The notes under the pieces are model-generated. The model was not told the origin of the DNA, did no database searches, and saw nothing but the letters and a program-made list of their open reading frames with translations. This document shows, in pieces, positions 6,263 through 7,840 of a stretch of DNA of 7,840 nt; the first letter of the stretch is position 1; every line of letters starts with the position of its first letter. Source of the stretch: Prevotella sp. (GTDB lineage Bacteria > Bacteroidota > Bacteroidia > Bacteroidales > Bacteroidaceae); the NCBI GenBank assembly GCA_016283605.1, contig JAEENF010000041.1:1-7840 (forward strand), given 5' to 3'. The position numbers and the translations under genes are program-made.

Positions 6263-7232
6263 AGTCTTTTATTTTTTTAGAGTTCATTTTAATAATTTCT
6301 GCAATCTCGCGGCGGGCTTTGCGACCCTCTGGACTGGGCCAGAGGGGATAGACATGCCCCATCTTCTCGGCGACATGCAGGCGGACATCCACACCTGCGG
6401 TCTTCATCTTGTCGTAGGTCTTGCAGACATCAGTGTAGAACACTTCCCATGTTCCGGTAAAGAGATCGGTGGGCGGCAGACCTGCCATGTCACCGTATAG
6501 AGGCGAGATGATAGGATTGTCGACGCCCATCTCACCTGCCCAAGCGGTTCCATACTTCTGCAGCACGTCAATGGTGAGCCAGTTGTCGCGTTCCTGTATC
6601 GAAGGATCGCCGCCCATGACATCAACCCATGGAGAGATGAGTACCAGATGGCGAGGCAGGTCGAGCGAGTTATTGCGTATCTGCTGTGCCAGAGCCAGCG
6701 TAAAGCCGCCTCCAGCGGAGTCACCCATGATGAGAATACGACTGGCAGGAGTGCCATCCAATAGTTTACGATAGAGCTGCATCATGAGCGGATGAGCCTC
6801 GGCAGCAGTATGGAGGGGCAGCAGCGGGTAGTTTGGCGCCACGATGCCGCAGCCTGTGGTCTTGGCCCATTCGGCCATGGCCTTCCAGTGTTGAGACGTA
6901 AAGTTATGAACGTAGGCACCGCCGTGAAGATAGAGCACAACGGGTTTCGTGTCGTTCTCGGCAGGCACCTCAAACACCTGCATGTCTCCAATGGTATATT
7001 GAACAACCTCACGAGGAAAGACCACGTCGGCAGGAATCTCTATTTTACTCTTGTCTGTCTTGTCAGCCATGGCCTTATCGTAGGACTCCGTGTCCATCTG
7101 GTGCAAAGCACTCTTCACAATGATGGCCATTGGTGAGCGCCCGGTAATCAGCCAGACTCCTCCACCGACAACCAAGATGGCAATGATTACCGCTGCCACT
7201 ATTCGCAGGATTTTCTTCGTTTTCATGTTCAT
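6249..7232 (-). CDS. Membrane-anchored alpha/beta hydrolase, HSL family esterase
   Basis: A 327-residue probable carboxylesterase of the hormone-sensitive-lipase type. Residues about 8-30 form one hydrophobic segment after a Lys-rich start, most likely an uncleaved membrane anchor placing the enzyme on the outside of the inner membrane. The oxyanion-hole motif LHGGAY is at 102-107. The nucleophile elbow GDSAGGG (170-176) has Ser172, and MGHVYPL gives His293. The acid is probably Glu263 in GTWEVFYTD, where relatives have Asp or Glu. The chosen start, ATG at 7232-7230, overlaps the upstream stop as ATGA; a second in-frame ATG lies two codons later. The 3' end overlaps pfkA by 14 nt. The substrate is unknown, with an acetylated or acylated carbohydrate or a lipid being possible. 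Residues before 70 do not match the catalytic domain. Confidence 0.9.
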   Translation of the reverse strand: MNMKTKKILRIVAAVIIAILVVGGGVWLITGRSPMAIIVKSALHQMDTESYDKAMADKTDKSKIEIPADVVFPREVVQYTIGDMQVFEVPAENDTKPVVLYLHGGAYVHNFTSQHWKAMAEWAKTTGCGIVAPNYPLLPLHTAAEAHPLMMQLYRKLLDGTPASRILIMGDSAGGGFTLALAQQIRNNSLDLPRHLVLISPWVDVMGGDPSIQERDNWLTIDVLQKYGTAWAGEMGVDNPIISPLYGDMAGLPPTDLFTGTWEVFYTDVCKTYDKMKTAGVDVRLHVAEKMGHVYPLWPSPEGRKARREIAEIIKMNSKKIKDYEQN

Positions 7233-7840
7233 AACTTTGTTTTGTCATCGCTCTCAAACGCGGCCTTGATGCGGTCGGCAATGTTCTGCTTCAGGTTGTT
7301 GAAGAAGAAACCATAGTCGTTGCGGTGGTAACATTCGGGTCCGAATAGGGGTATGGCTTCTTTTTCGCTGATAGCAAAAGGCTTGGCCTCTGCAGTGGTG
7401 ACGACGACGGAGCCTCGGATGGTGTCCACACGGGCATCGGCGATGCCGGGAACAGTTATCTTCCCCATCATCTCGTCCAGCGAACCGAGGTTGTCCTTGG
7501 CGGGGGCGTAGGTGTCGTCGCGCTTCCAGTTGATGGGGTTGATGCTCAGACCGCCAGGTGCCAGCGTCGCATTCTTGGCGTCCTTGTTGCCGACGCCTTC
7601 GGTATTCCACGAGACGATGACGCCCGTGTCGGTTGCTCCCTCGGCAAACTTCAGGCCCGTGCGCTCAAGGAAATCCTTGGTCACGGCGAAACCGATGGGA
7701 TAGGCTGCCACCATGCGACTCAGGTGCTCAGGATGCTTGGTCATGTAGTTCTCGAGCAGGTTGAGCAGCGTTGAGGAACCCTGAGAGTGGCCGGCCAGGA
7801 TGAATGGGCGTCCTTGATTCAAGTTTGTCAGGAAGTAGTC
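7229..7840 (-). CDS. DUF3089-type alpha/beta hydrolase, N-terminus cut by right edge
   Basis: The last 203 residues of an alpha/beta hydrolase-fold protein resembling the DUF3089 family. The frame is open to the window edge. A TTG at 7822-7820 could be read as a start, but the residues upstream of it (DYFLTN) already belong to the conserved helix and strand, so the true start lies to the right. The nucleophile elbow RPFILAGHSQGS has Ser at visible residue 19. The C-terminal CYHRNDYGFFFNNLKQNIADRI supplies a likely catalytic His. The catalytic acid cannot be placed with confidence. The stop overlaps the next start as ATGA, so the two hydrolases are translationally coupled. Many members of this family are exported, but the signal region is not visible here. 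The function is unknown beyond a probable ester hydrolase. Confidence 0.85.
   Translation of the reverse strand, partial: DYFLTNLNQGRPFILAGHSQGSSTLLNLLENYMTKHPEHLSRMVAAYPIGFAVTKDFLERTGLKFAEGATDTGVIVSWNTEGVGNKDAKNATLAPGGLSINPINWKRDDTYAPAKDNLGSLDEMMGKITVPGIADARVDTIRGSVVVTTAEAKPFAISEKEAIPLFGPECYHRNDYGFFFNNLKQNIADRIKAAFESDDKTKL

Larger units (their letters stand above)
1403..7840 (-). other. Six-gene operon: two hydrolases, pfkA, phosphoesterase, two OM proteins
   Basis: All six genes read leftward with junctions of 4-nt overlap (ATGA), 14-nt overlap, 12-nt gap, 26-nt overlap and 11-nt gap, ending at the hairpin at 1367-1404. I saw no TTTG-N20-TAnnTTTG promoter or internal terminator at the gene junctions, so a shared transcript starting beyond the right edge is likely. 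Overlapping starts suggest that translation is coupled in this group, which generally uses little Shine-Dalgarno pairing. The shared function is not evident. Five products are exported, membrane or probably exported proteins, and one is a glycolytic kinase. Confidence 0.75.

Noticed and set aside
5273..6280. Plus-strand open frame of 335 codons
   Set aside because: It mirrors pfkA, whose motifs are complete on the minus strand. GC-rich codon use creates the long antisense frame.
7820..7822. TTG at 7822 as the start of the DUF3089-type hydrolase
   Set aside because: The frame is open to the window edge, and the residues before TTG continue the conserved strand and helix leading to the GHSQG elbow.

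Overview
The window looks like chromosomal DNA of a Bacteroidota bacterium, most likely Bacteroidales and Prevotella-like. The clues are start codons without Shine-Dalgarno sequences, a promoter matching the Bacteroidota form TTTG-N20-TAnnTTTG, an integrase of the Bacteroidota type with an N-terminal arm-binding domain, and two outer-membrane protein types (a DUF3943 protein with surface repeats and a small beta-barrel-like protein) usual in that phylum. The genus is inferred from general resemblance, not shown.

Region 1 (1-1116, minus strand) is a tyrosine recombinase gene that runs off the left edge. It has no in-frame stop over 372 codons. Its catalytic box I arginine is visible, but the HxxR box and the tyrosine nucleophile lie outside the window. 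The gene is visibly AT-rich compared with everything to its right, so it is probably the end of an integrated mobile element whose body lies to the left.

Region 2 (1117-1402) is an AT-rich non-coding stretch. It holds the integrase promoter, short direct repeats (three TTCCCCAC copies, two AATGACAAA copies and a 12-bp repeat 208 bp apart), a TTCGA-containing segment that could be the 3' end of a plus-strand tRNA-like gene used as an attachment site, and a perfect 14-bp-arm terminator hairpin. The best T-run of this hairpin points along the plus strand, although no plus-strand gene is visible.

Region 3 (1403-7840, minus strand) is one tightly packed run of six genes read right to left. They are a DUF3089-type alpha/beta hydrolase (start off the right edge), a membrane-anchored HSL-family alpha/beta hydrolase, 6-phosphofructokinase (pfkA), a metallophosphoesterase lipoprotein, a 225-residue outer-membrane beta-barrel-like protein and an 802-residue DUF3943 outer-membrane protein. 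Neighbours overlap by 4, 14 and 26 nt or are separated by 11-12 nt, which indicates an operon with translational coupling. One glycolytic kinase sits among five envelope or exported proteins. No promoter for this operon is visible, so it should lie beyond the right edge.

No CRISPR array, rRNA, complete tRNA, insertion sequence or obvious new defence system is present. The most interesting points are the element/chromosome junction with its repeats and possible interrupted RNA gene, the GGNGS variant of the PfkA nucleotide-binding motif, and the uncharacterised pair of outer-membrane proteins at the end of the pfkA operon.
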